From CAZVXI01 sp964631295 (GTDB taxonomy: Bacteria; Planctomycetota; Phycisphaerae; Phycisphaerales; SM1A02): a DNA stretch of 25,413 bases. The position numbers and the translations under genes were made by a program. Shown here piece after piece: positions 1 to 6,876 of the stretch (positions within the stretch are counted from its first letter, which is position 1; the number at the start of each line of letters is the position of its first letter). The stretch covers positions 1-25,413 of the forward strand of contig CAZVXI010000032.1 of assembly GCA_964631295.1 (NCBI GenBank). The letters are read 5' to 3'. Below the pieces are notes generated by a model, which had not been told where the DNA came from, searched no databases, and saw only the letters and a program-made list of their open reading frames with translations.

Positions 1-1
1 G

Positions 2-475
2 GCCATGGAAATCGGCTGCTCTGTGGAGTACATCACGGCCCTGCTCATGGGAGGCCACGGCGACGACATGGTGCCGCTGCCCCGCTTCACCTCCGTCCAC
101 GGGATCCCCGTGAGCATGTTGCTTTCCGAAGACAAGATCACTGCCTGCGTCGAGCGCGCCAAGGCCGGGGGCGGCGAGATCGTCAAGCTCATGGGTACCA
201 GCGCCTACTACGCGCCCGCCAGCGGCAGTGTGCAGATGGCTGAGACGATCATCAAAGACAAGAAGCGCATTCTCCCTTGCGCTGCGTACTGCGATGGCGA
301 GTTCGGCATCAACGGCTACTTCGTGGGCGTGCCCTGCGTGCTCGGCGCGGGCGGCGTGGAGAAAGTCGTCGAAGTCGACCTCAATGCTGATGAGCAGAAA
401 CTCATGGATAACTCCGTCGATGCTGTGAAGGATCTTGTGAGGATTGTGACAGAGACCTTCCCGGAACTGGCGTAG
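2..475 (+). CDS. mdh: Malate dehydrogenase, C-terminal half (5' end outside window)
   Basis: This is the C-terminal half of an NAD-dependent malate dehydrogenase of the lactate-dehydrogenase-like type, which interconverts malate and oxaloacetate in the cytoplasmic TCA cycle. The open frame runs to the window edge, so the ATG at 5 is internal. About 157 residues are visible of the roughly 310 usual in the family. The segment GGHGDDMVPLPRF carries the catalytic His, and the following SVHGIPV, the GTSAYYAPA-type stretch and GEFGINGYFVGVP are typical of the substrate domain. The C-terminus (DAVKDLVRIV) is the usual final helix. A short hairpin follows the stop codon directly. The NAD-binding domain cannot be inspected. 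Lactate dehydrogenase is the only serious alternative; the HGDDMVP context favours malate. Confidence 0.93.
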   Translation, partial: AMEIGCSVEYITALLMGGHGDDMVPLPRFTSVHGIPVSMLLSEDKITACVERAKAGGGEIVKLMGTSAYYAPASGSVQMAETIIKDKKRILPCAAYCDGEFGINGYFVGVPCVLGAGGVEKVVEVDLNADEQKLMDNSVDAVKDLVRIVTETFPELA

Positions 476-497
476 ACACTGCCACGCAGTGTGTTTC
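476..497 (+). terminator. Probable terminator after mdh
   Basis: A perfect 7-bp stem, ACACTGC and GCAGTGT, with a 3-base loop begins one base after the mdh stop and is followed by GTTT. The T tract is short, so termination may be weak. Confidence 0.5.
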
Positions 498-602
498 GCC
501 ATGTTTCTGTCCAAGGGGAATACTCGATTGTGCACAGCGGTTGGATGCAGCAGAAATGACCGAAGCGTCTCAGACAGAAAACCATACTGAAAGGATGAAG
601 AC

Positions 603-1133
603 ATGCCACGACTGACTGTTGTCGACCCGAACAGCGATACAGGCCCGGGTGCAGATATTCTCAACGGCCCGCTGAAGGACAAGCAGATCAACATCTTCAA
701 GGGCATTGCCAACAATCCCGGCGTGCTCAAAGCGTTTCTCAACTTCATGGGTGGGGCCAAGGCCGGTGCACTCACTGATGCGGACCACGAAGTCGTCGCG
801 CTTGTGACTGCGAGGAACCGTAAGTGCGACTACTGCACAGCAGCACACACACAGATTGCAATCGGTGCCGGGATCTCAGAAGATCAGAGCGAGGCAATCC
901 GACGGGGCAAGGGTGCCGATGATCGCCAGCAGGCCATCATCGACTTCACGGAGGCCATCCTCGACACGAACGGCTTTGTGAGTGATGAGCAGCTCAGCGC
1001 GTTCAAGGGCGCGGGGTTCGATGATGCTGCGGTCATCGAGGTGATCGCTGCGATCACGGTGAACACATTCACCAACTTGTTCAATCATGTGAACGAGACC
1101 GTGGTGGACTTCCCGGAGCCGGCGGCTGTCTGA
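603..1133 (+). CDS. Carboxymuconolactone decarboxylase / AhpD-like peroxidase-fold protein
   Basis: A 176-residue protein of the alkylhydroperoxidase AhpD / carboxymuconolactone decarboxylase superfamily. The signature is CDYC at residues 75-78 followed by His82 (CDYCTAAHTQ), the CxxC-x3-H redox centre of AhpD-type enzymes. An acidic residue ahead of it in the DADHEVVAL helix fits the proton-relay position. Such proteins use the Cys pair to reduce peroxides, usually with a lipoamide or thioredoxin partner. No partner gene is visible nearby. An AAGGA site at 591-595 lies 7 bases before the ATG and fixes the start. A strong terminator follows at 1176, so the gene is probably monocistronic. Family assignment is firm, substrate unknown; it is an uncharacterised-peroxidase-type member rather than a proven AhpD. 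Confidence 0.88.
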   Translation: MPRLTVVDPNSDTGPGADILNGPLKDKQINIFKGIANNPGVLKAFLNFMGGAKAGALTDADHEVVALVTARNRKCDYCTAAHTQIAIGAGISEDQSEAIRRGKGADDRQQAIIDFTEAILDTNGFVSDEQLSAFKGAGFDDAAVIEVIAAITVNTFTNLFNHVNETVVDFPEPAAV

Positions 1134-1175
1134 TTCGCCCCCTGCGGCCGCGGGAAAATGCATCGCAAAACCACA

Positions 1176-1212
1176 GCGGCGGCCCGGCATTCACCGGGCC
1201 GCCGCTCTTCGT
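1176..1212 (+). terminator. Strong intrinsic terminator after the AhpD-like gene
   Basis: A perfect 12-bp inverted repeat (GCGGCGGCCCGG and its complement CCGGGCCGCCGC, 1176-1187 and 1194-1205) with a 6-base loop CATTCA, followed by TCTTCGTT. The stem is very stable; the T tract is interrupted. Confidence 0.8.
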
Positions 1213-1455
1213 TCGCACCGACAAGGTCGAACCGTATGCAATGGCCCCGACCGGGGGAGGCGTTCCAGCGCGGGGCCGATCCAAGGGGGTTCCGTAACCC
1301 ACCCGTTGGAGAGACAGTCGAATACGCCCCGCCAGCCTGCAAGCCGGCGTGTCGCCCTCCGCGTGATCAACTGCCGCTTGTGTCAGCCAGCGAGACTCTG
1401 CGGGTTGTGTGGGCAATCCCACGGCCAGAGACTCGGGAAGGAAGTCCGCGCGTGT
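1206..1455. other. Unassigned intergenic stretch with several potential hairpins
   Basis: The gap between the AhpD-like gene and coaD is 362 bases. Beyond the terminator I recognise no gene. The stretch contains local inverted repeats: GGCCCC (1243-1248) with GGGGCC (1272-1277); GGGTT-CCGT-AACCC (1287-1300); GTGGG-CAAT-CCCAC (1409-1422) nested within CTCTG (1396-1400) and CAGAG (1426-1430). I could not match it to SRP RNA, 6S RNA, RNase P RNA or a known riboswitch by eye. It could be a small RNA, a long leader, or GC-rich DNA with chance pairing. Confidence 0.35.
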
Positions 1456-1484
1456 CTGACGCATCGACCAACCGCAGTTAGAAT
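1456..1484 (+). promoter_or_regulatory. Sigma-70-type promoter candidate for coaD
   Basis: CTGACG (1456-1461, four of six matches to TTGACA), a 17-base spacer, then TAGAAT (1479-1484, five of six matches to TATAAT). Only 11 bases separate the -10 box from the coaD ATG at 1496, so transcription from here would give a leader of a few bases or none. No Shine-Dalgarno site is present. Confidence 0.5.
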
Positions 1485-1495
1485 CGCCCTCGACC

Positions 1496-2080
1496 ATGGC
1501 AGACCATCACCATCATCGCGCCGTCCACGAACACGTCGCCGTCTACGCCGGGTCGTTCGACCCAATCACGCTGGGGCATCTGGATGTGCTCCAGCGGGCA
1601 CGTCGGCTGTTCGATCGCATCGTTCTGGGCATCGGCCACAATCCCGATAAAACAGCGATGTTTTCGCCTGACGAGCGTGTAGAGCTGTGCAGGACACTCG
1701 TCGACGATCTGCTGCGAAACGAGCCGGACGGTGCTCCTGTCACAGTCCAGCGGTACGACGGGCTGACCGTCGACTTTGCGCGCGACCAGCGCGCAGCGGC
1801 GATACTCCGCGGGATACGCAACATCACAGATCTCGCTGCGGAAACACAACTGGCGATTACCAATCGGCAGGTGGCGGATATCGAGACAGTCTTCGTGATC
1901 ACCGGCGAGCAGTTCGCCTTCACCAGTTCAAGCCTGATTCGACAGGTGGCTGCGCTCGGAGGTTCACTGGAACGGCTGAGCACCATCGTGCCGCGACTCG
2001 TGATTGATCGACTCATGGCGATGCAGCGCGACCCGAGCAATCCGCTCGGCCGCCTCGCACGAGACCAGCATGTAGACTGA
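1496..2080 (+). CDS. coaD: Phosphopantetheine adenylyltransferase
   Basis: The enzyme transfers AMP from ATP to 4'-phosphopantetheine to give dephospho-CoA, the penultimate step of CoA synthesis. The nucleotidyltransferase signature GSFDPITLGH lies at residues 19-28 and its His28 is the ATP-binding His. LRGIRN (104-109) supplies the conserved phosphate-binding basic residues, and FTSSSLIRQVA (142-152) is the conserved C-terminal motif, normally close to ISSSxVREIA. The protein is 194 residues against about 160 usual. It has a natural His-rich N-terminus (HHHH at 4-7) and an extra C-terminal tail of about 25 residues. No in-frame start nearer the motif is visible, so the ATG at 1496 is chosen, although no ribosome site precedes it. 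A gene set for a carrier protein that would need its product follows 77 bases downstream. Confidence 0.93.
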   Translation: MADHHHHRAVHEHVAVYAGSFDPITLGHLDVLQRARRLFDRIVLGIGHNPDKTAMFSPDERVELCRTLVDDLLRNEPDGAPVTVQRYDGLTVDFARDQRAAAILRGIRNITDLAAETQLAITNRQVADIETVFVITGEQFAFTSSSLIRQVAALGGSLERLSTIVPRLVIDRLMAMQRDPSNPLGRLARDQHVD

Positions 2081-2157
2081 GCAACCACTCAGTTGCCGGC
2101 CTGCTGTGTTCGCTATACGCTCGCTGCCCGCGATAGCCGTCACGATGTGAATGTCCT

Positions 2158-2604
2158 ATGAAGTTTCAGTTGATTGACGCCATTCTGGAGATCTCACCCG
2201 AACGCATCGTCGCGGTGAAGAGCGTCTCACTGGCGGAGGAGTACCTGCAGGATCACTTCCCGACGTTTCCGATCCTGCCGGGCGTGTTTATGCTGGAGGT
2301 GTGCGTGCAGGCAGCCCGTGCGCTGCTCCGCGAGGCCTGCCCGGATGCAGTTCACCCGCTCGTGCTGGGCACTGCCCGTGCGGTGAAATATGGAGCTATG
2401 GTCAAGCCCGGCGAATCGCTGATCGTCGAAGTCGATTTGAAACAGGCTAACGCGGATGGCTCTTTCGACTGCCGTGCAACCGGCCGTGTCGTCACAAAAT
2501 CGACGTTTGACCCGGAGAAACTGTCGGATCATGTCAACTCAGACCCGTCCGGGGCGACAGCCGTCAGCGGACGGTTTACCATGCGGCCTGCCCGCCTCAG
2601 TTGA
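2158..2604 (+). CDS. FabZ-like 3-hydroxyacyl-ACP dehydratase, hotdog fold (copy 1)
   Basis: A 148-residue single-hotdog protein. DHFPTFPILPGVFMLE (residues 32-47) is the FabZ active-site segment: His33 and Glu47 match the catalytic His/Glu pair that removes water from 3-hydroxyacyl-ACP. The beginning (IDAILEISPERIVAVKSVS) is the usual FabZ strand. Length matches FabZ (about 145). It lies 43 bases before the acyl carrier protein, and the second dehydratase further on shares the same N-terminal plan (IDxI, VAVKxVSLAE, DHF), so the two are paralogues. No strong Shine-Dalgarno site precedes the ATG. A housekeeping FabZ elsewhere in the genome is likely, so I give no gene symbol. A non-catalytic or thioesterase role is less likely because both catalytic residues are kept. 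Confidence 0.85.
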   Translation: MKFQLIDAILEISPERIVAVKSVSLAEEYLQDHFPTFPILPGVFMLEVCVQAARALLREACPDAVHPLVLGTARAVKYGAMVKPGESLIVEVDLKQANADGSFDCRATGRVVTKSTFDPEKLSDHVNSDPSGATAVSGRFTMRPARLS

Positions 2605-2647
2605 CCGGGCCCACTCCGCAAGAGAATCAGCGGAAGGATCAGAGACA

Positions 2648-3067
2648 ATGCCGGAGACGATGACGATGACGCGCGACGAGATCTTCGAGAAGGTTCGCGA
2701 TGTGCTTGAGGAAGCGCTCGGGGCTGATGAAGACGAGATCATCCTGGACGCGAGTCTCACGCGCGACCTCGAAGCAGAGTCGATCGACTTTCTTGATATC
2801 GTCTTCCGGCTGGAGAAATCCTTCTCCACCGATGACAAACCGTTCAAGATCCCACCTGGCGAGTTGTTCCCCGAGAACCTCATGGAGAATCCGGACTGGG
2901 TCAATGATGGCAAGCTCACCGATGCAGGCATGGACATGCTTCGCGAGCGCATGCCGCACGTCGATTTTGCCGGCTTCGAAGGTGACCGCGACGTAAACAA
3001 GGTCGCGGAAGTCATCACGGTCAAGTCGATCGTGGACTTCGTGGAACGCAAGCTCAACGCGTCCTGA
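2648..3067 (+). CDS. Acyl carrier protein-like, long form with insertion
   Basis: A 139-residue carrier protein. Helix I (DEIFEKVRDVLEEALG), the acidic loop and LTRDLEAESIDFLDIVFRLE (38-57) are typical; Ser45 in the ESID motif is the predicted attachment site for 4'-phosphopantetheine. A normal ACP has about 80 residues. Here the part after helix II carries an extra block (about 59-118) containing KIPPGELFPENL and LTDAGMDMLRERMPHVDF before the last helix VKSIVDFVERKL. The frame is open upstream, but GGAAGGA at 2632-2638, 9 bases before the ATG at 2648, and the ACP fold fix this start. It lies between two dehydratases, 43 bases after the first and 22 before the second, so probably one transcript. 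Its acyl cargo is unknown. Confidence 0.85.
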   Translation: MPETMTMTRDEIFEKVRDVLEEALGADEDEIILDASLTRDLEAESIDFLDIVFRLEKSFSTDDKPFKIPPGELFPENLMENPDWVNDGKLTDAGMDMLRERMPHVDFAGFEGDRDVNKVAEVITVKSIVDFVERKLNAS

Positions 3068-3089
3068 CGCGACTGCTCGCATCGCACTC

Positions 3090-3617
3090 ATGCGCTGGAT
3101 GTGGATTGACAGCATCGTGCACTTCGAACCCGACCAGCGCATGGTCGCGGTGAAGAACGTCTCGCTTGCTGAAGATCATTTGCACGATCACTTCACTGCT
3201 TCCGAGTGTGGTGGTAAAGCAATGCCGATCATGCCTGCGTCCCTGATGATTGAAGGCATGGCGCAAACGGCTGGCGTGCTCGTCGGGTCCGTGAACCAGT
3301 TCCGCGAGAAAGTCATTCTTGCGAAGATCGTGCGGGCGGAAGTCGACGCCGACGTCGCGCCGGGTGAAGCGATTCGCTACGACGCGACCATTGATCGAGT
3401 TGATTCGGCCGGCGCTGCCACCAGCGGCACGATCGAGCGCGGCAGACACACGCGCGAGGGGTTCGCGTGGACGACAATCGGCCGCGTCGAACTGATGTTC
3501 AGCCACATCGACCGCAATGCTGCGGGCACAGTCTTCCTGGAGGAGAACTTCGTATTCTCTGATAACTTCCGGCTCATTCTGCACACAGCCGGGCTGGAAC
3601 ACCTCGCAAGTTCCTGA
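3090..3617 (+). CDS. FabA/FabZ-like hotdog dehydratase (copy 2)
   Basis: A 175-residue hotdog protein related to copy 1. DHF at 33-35 and IMPASLMIEGMAQTAGVL (47-64) correspond to the dehydratase active site, with His34 and Glu55 retained. It differs from FabZ: the PxxP turn is replaced by a longer Cys/Gly-containing loop (TASECGGKAMP), and PGV by PAS. The C-terminal half is also longer, with FVFSDNFRLILHTAGLEHL at the end. These features place it away from housekeeping FabZ. It may dehydrate an unusual acyl chain, isomerise one as FabA does, or form a heteromer with copy 1. The start may be the ATG at 3090 or at 3099; no good ribosome site helps to decide. Family is solid, activity inferred. 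Confidence 0.8.
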   Translation: MRWMWIDSIVHFEPDQRMVAVKNVSLAEDHLHDHFTASECGGKAMPIMPASLMIEGMAQTAGVLVGSVNQFREKVILAKIVRAEVDADVAPGEAIRYDATIDRVDSAGAATSGTIERGRHTREGFAWTTIGRVELMFSHIDRNAAGTVFLEENFVFSDNFRLILHTAGLEHLASS

Positions 3618-3820
3618 ATCGTGGTGCTCGCACTGCTGACATGCCCCACAATCGACAGTACGACCACATCCGAGCGAATGCCCGCCATCCCTGCCGAGGT
3701 AAATTTCCGAGAATCGCGTGCGGTCCGCTTCATTTGCATCCAGCGGCCGCCGATAACTTTCGCGGAGCGGGAGAGCCATTGCCTCAGCGTTTCGTCGACA
3801 TGCTCGGCGGACGCACTCGT

Positions 3821-5389
3821 ATGGAGACCGCTGTGAGTCGCGATCGTGCTGCCCGCAAACAGAACCCGCATTTCCTGACAAGCACGGCAGAGCCGTTCAC
3901 TGAGCGTGAGCGCGAGCGTCTGCGTTTGCGTCGTCAGTGGCGCGTTGTTCCATCAACGCAGCCCCGGCCCACAACTCCCGGTTGGCAATCCATCGAACTC
4001 ACATGTGGCTATCGGCTGGACCATCATCCAGATACGCGCATCGTGCATCACGCGGACGAGTCATGCGGCTTTGTGCTCATCGGCATCGCCGTTGATCCCG
4101 GCAGACCGACCGAAGACCCTTCAGAGTACCTCGCGCGCATTGATCTTGAACATGACGATGCGGCCATCACGCGCTGGCTCGTGCGCACCGGCGGTGTGTA
4201 TGCGCTGCTGCGATACACGAGCAGGCGCATTCGTGTGTACAGCGATCCGGGAAATATGCTCGGCATGTACTGGAAAAATGGCATTATCGCCTCGACTCCT
4301 GTGCTGCTCCCTGATGTCAAACGTGATCCGGATGTTGATCGTGCGTATCCGCTCGGGGGCGCGAATGAGTGGTATCCGGGCACACTCACACCATTTCGAA
4401 ATGTTATTGCGGTCCCCGCCAATCACAGCTTCGATGTCCAGACGGGCGCGAAGGAGCGATTCTGGCCCACCATCGAACCGATTCGCGGCGAACTCGATGA
4501 AGGTCAAACTGTCCGCATGCTTGGGGACACGCTCGTCGGGATGATGCGCGGCATTGTGCACCGCGGACCTGTCATTGCCGGGCTTTCCGGCGGTCGCGAC
4601 AGTCGTGTGGTCCTGAGCGCATCGCGCGACATGCTCAGCGAGAATCCACGTGCGATCGAGTGGTTCACACTTCACGGCCCAGGCCTGAAGACAGACGATC
4701 TGCAACTTGCCAGTGAGCTGGCCCGCACATGCGATCTCGATCATCGGCCAGTTCCTGTCGCACCACCTGCCGACTGGCTCGTTGAGATGTTCGATGAAAT
4801 GACAGGTCGGATGGTGACCGGTGGGGCACGACTTGTCTGCGATGCAGCGAGAAGGCTGGCGACCACTTCAGCCGTGCATGTCAATGGAGCGCTTGGCGAG
4901 CTGTGCATGCCTTACTACTGGCACAATGAATCTCCAGTAGAGGTGCGGCTGGACTCGCTCGCGCGCAAGCATGGCAGCCGTCCGCCGATCATTATGGACG
5001 CAGTGCAGCAGTGGCTGACCTCTGCAGAACATCTGCGCCCGACGACGATCTACAACCTCATGCATCTTGAGCAACTTGGTGGCCGCTGGTGGAGCGCAGT
5101 CGAAACAGCAGGCCGCCTGTTCTACGACAGTTTTACACCATTCAGCCACCGGGGCTTCTTTGAGGCGCTGTGCACGCTGCCACCAGATGTTGTTGCGTCC
5201 GACACCCTGCGTGAGCGATTGATGCGCCGCCTCTGGCCGGCTGTTTGTGAGGTCCCGCTGACAAAGCGCGCCAGCACACTTGGCTCAGCACTGCCTCGCT
5301 CGACTCGCGAACGCATCAAGGGTCTTCTGAGCCCGCGCGTTCGGCAGGCGAATCGAGCGGAGCGACCCCTCGGGCGTCGTTCTGCGTAG
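3821..5389 (+). CDS. Asparagine synthetase-like ATP-pyrophosphatase protein without glutaminase Cys
   Basis: The C-terminal half resembles the synthetase domain of class-B asparagine synthetases. AGLSGGRDSRVVLSA (about 253-267) is the PP-loop that binds ATP pyrophosphate, and VNGALGEL (about 354-361) sits where GxGGDEL is usual, with Gly and Glu kept but the GGDE core altered. The N-terminal half (GGVYALLRY, RIRVYSDPGNML, PLGGANEWYPGTLTPF) matches the degenerate N-terminal domain of such proteins, but no Cys follows the start Met, so it should not hydrolyse glutamine. A beta-lactam-synthetase-like or other amide-forming ligase is possible. Start uncertain: the frame is open from an ATG at 3641, but recognisable family sequence begins after 3821. 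It follows the dehydratase pair by 203 bases and may belong to the same pathway; substrate unknown. Confidence 0.72.
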   Translation: METAVSRDRAARKQNPHFLTSTAEPFTERERERLRLRRQWRVVPSTQPRPTTPGWQSIELTCGYRLDHHPDTRIVHHADESCGFVLIGIAVDPGRPTEDPSEYLARIDLEHDDAAITRWLVRTGGVYALLRYTSRRIRVYSDPGNMLGMYWKNGIIASTPVLLPDVKRDPDVDRAYPLGGANEWYPGTLTPFRNVIAVPANHSFDVQTGAKERFWPTIEPIRGELDEGQTVRMLGDTLVGMMRGIVHRGPVIAGLSGGRDSRVVLSASRDMLSENPRAIEWFTLHGPGLKTDDLQLASELARTCDLDHRPVPVAPPADWLVEMFDEMTGRMVTGGARLVCDAARRLATTSAVHVNGALGELCMPYYWHNESPVEVRLDSLARKHGSRPPIIMDAVQQWLTSAEHLRPTTIYNLMHLEQLGGRWWSAVETAGRLFYDSFTPFSHRGFFEALCTLPPDVVASDTLRERLMRRLWPAVCEVPLTKRASTLGSALPRSTRERIKGLLSPRVRQANRAERPLGRRSA

Positions 5390-5509
5390 TCGTCGTCATT
5401 TCCTGTGGCGATGGCTTCAACTGTCCGCGGGATGTGGCCGATGTGAGCGAGTCGGCACGCTGCCGCCCATGACACCTCGATAAAAACAAATATCAAATGG
5501 AGTCAACTC

Positions 5510-6235
5510 GTGCTTTCAAACGGCATGCGTGTGTTTCTTGCATCCACAACGAACGGCAAGCGGCGGCTGCACCCTGCCTGTGTGATTTCAGTCGATGGTA
5601 CGTGCATGGTGCACAGCGTCGATCCGAAACTCGACATCGATGCCGGGAGCGAGATGTTATTGTTCTTCGAGCATCAACGTGAGTTCATGCAGCAGGCAGC
5701 ACGCGTTGATGCGCTGCTCGACGAACGATCGTTCGACTACCTTGACTCCGAAGACGACGATGCAACGTTCATTGATCCAGCAACGCAGCAGCAACTGGAT
5801 GCCATGATGGAACTCGACTCGGAGGCATTCGATGATCCGTTCCCACAGACGATCGCGATACAACTTATCGGCGACCCCGTTTCTGCAGAGAGCAGACAGT
5901 GTTTCCGCGTGTCGACCGTAATGTCTGGTCGAACGGCGGCGCTTGATGATGAGAGTGACTGCGATCTGCTCGATGTCAGTGTCACAGGGTTTGCGGTCAA
6001 GGCCAATACCCGGCACAACGTTGGCGATCACGTCGTGTCGGTACATGAGCACGAAGGTCGACGATACAGTGGAAAGACCTGCGTGCAGAGCGCTACGCCT
6101 ATGCGTGATGGCTCCTGCCGCTACGGCCTGCACTGTATGAATGAAGACGAGTCCAGAGCGATGACCGAAGCACTTCAGCAAATCAGCATGGCTGTGCAGC
6201 GTGAGCATTTGCGCCGCCGCGCACGTGCATCATGA
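5510..6235 (+). CDS. PilZ-domain protein, putative c-di-GMP receptor
   Basis: A 241-residue soluble protein. The C-terminal part is a PilZ domain: RQCFR at 129-133 fits the RxxxR motif, DVSVTG at 155-160 fits (D/N)xSxxG, and SCRYGLHCM (202-210) fits the last strand. These are the c-di-GMP contact motifs. The N-terminal 120 residues (MRVFLASTTNGKRRLHPACV, then GSEMLLFF) look like a YcgR-N-type beta domain interrupted by an acidic linker, the architecture of flagellar-brake or other PilZ output proteins. The start is GTG at 5510, with GGAG at 5499-5502 seven bases upstream. AT-rich DNA at 5480-5497 may hold the promoter. A strong terminator follows at 6277. Ligand binding is inferred from the motifs; the output is unknown. 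Confidence 0.8.
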   Translation: MLSNGMRVFLASTTNGKRRLHPACVISVDGTCMVHSVDPKLDIDAGSEMLLFFEHQREFMQQAARVDALLDERSFDYLDSEDDDATFIDPATQQQLDAMMELDSEAFDDPFPQTIAIQLIGDPVSAESRQCFRVSTVMSGRTAALDDESDCDLLDVSVTGFAVKANTRHNVGDHVVSVHEHEGRRYSGKTCVQSATPMRDGSCRYGLHCMNEDESRAMTEALQQISMAVQREHLRRRARAS

Positions 6236-6276
6236 CGACGGACATGGCAGAGCTCCTTGTCTCGTGTGTGCGAGGG

Positions 6277-6308
6277 AGCCCGCGGTTCAACAGAGCCGCG
6301 GGCTTTCG
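6277..6308 (+). terminator. Intrinsic terminator after the PilZ gene
   Basis: A perfect 9-bp stem AGCCCGCGG / CCGCGGGCT (6277-6285 and 6296-6304) with a 10-base loop, followed by a short TT. It separates the PilZ gene from ssrA. Confidence 0.65.
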
Positions 6309-6390
6309 ACTGGCCCCGTGCGGGTCTGTGTAAGGAGTTGCCCGGTCGCTGTGATCGGCCTGAGCTTTACCAGGGGCGTGCGATTTCTGC

Positions 6391-6419
6391 TCGACTCAAC
6401 ACGCTGGATATCCTAAGAT
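6391..6419 (+). promoter_or_regulatory. Promoter candidate for ssrA
   Basis: TCGACT (6391-6396), a 17-base spacer, and TAAGAT (6414-6419) match sigma-70-type boxes. Transcription would start near 6426, about 57 bases before the mature tmRNA 5' end. RNase P trims tmRNA precursors, so a leader of this kind is acceptable. Confidence 0.5.
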
Positions 6420-6482
6420 TCGGATTGGCGAGCGAGTTGCGACAGGGCTGCGTCGCCAAGTGTGATTGCTCTTTGAAAAGTT

Positions 6483-6828
6483 GGGGCCGAATGGATTCGA
6501 TCGGACAGGGAAGGCCAATGGTGGCGCGTCGTGGAGCATCCAGGCCACGTAAAAAGGATGCACATTCATAACTGCCAACCCGCAGTATGCTCTCGCGGCC
6601 TGATTAGGTCGTGCGATGATCGCTTGACGCCCGATAAGGCGATCATTGACAACATCGGGCTGGTTGCAAAGGGCTGACAGGCCTCGGCGCAATGAGACTT
6701 TTTGTCTGTCTGTTCGCGTGATCATGCCGTCGCGGGCGGGATCGCGCGAGAAAACAAAGCCGCGACTACACGCGTAGAGGCTGCTGGCTGACTGTTCTGA
6801 CACGGGGGTTCAATTCCCCCCGGCTCCA
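6483..6828 (+). ncRNA. ssrA: Transfer-messenger RNA (one-piece), tag ANPQYALAA
   Basis: tmRNA rescues ribosomes stalled on broken mRNAs and adds a degradation tag. The 5' end GGGGCCG followed by AATGGATTCGA is the conserved tRNA-like start, and it pairs as a 7-bp acceptor stem (one G-U) with CGGCTCC at 6821-6827. The T arm GGGGGTTCAATTCCCCC precedes it. The reading frame resumes at GCC 6574 after CATAACT, comparable to the TAGTC resume context, and encodes A-N-P-Q-Y-A-L-A-A, stop TGA at 6601-6603. The LAA end matches the usual ClpXP-recognised tag. The discriminator is A6828 followed by CT, so the CCA end is not encoded. A T-rich run (6832-6838) follows. Size is about 346 nt, within the usual range. 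SmpB is not in this window. Confidence 0.95.
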
Positions 6829-6876
6829 CTTCTTTTTCATTTCAGCGTGGGTATGCGGGCAACCATTGCGTGTTGC

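Noticed and set aside
1437..1455. GGGAAGGAAGTCCG resembles the conserved GAGGAAAGTCCG core of RNase P RNA.
   Set aside because: The other conserved RNase P blocks are absent and the needed length would run into coaD.
2456..2647. Longer start for the acyl carrier protein, overlapping the first dehydratase.
   Set aside because: ACP sequence begins only after 2648, which is preceded by GGAAGGA; the extension is the first dehydratase read in another frame.
3054..3881. Long open frame (275 residues) on the - strand across the second dehydratase.
   Set aside because: Composition is an out-of-frame shadow of the clear hotdog gene; no family resemblance or ribosome site.
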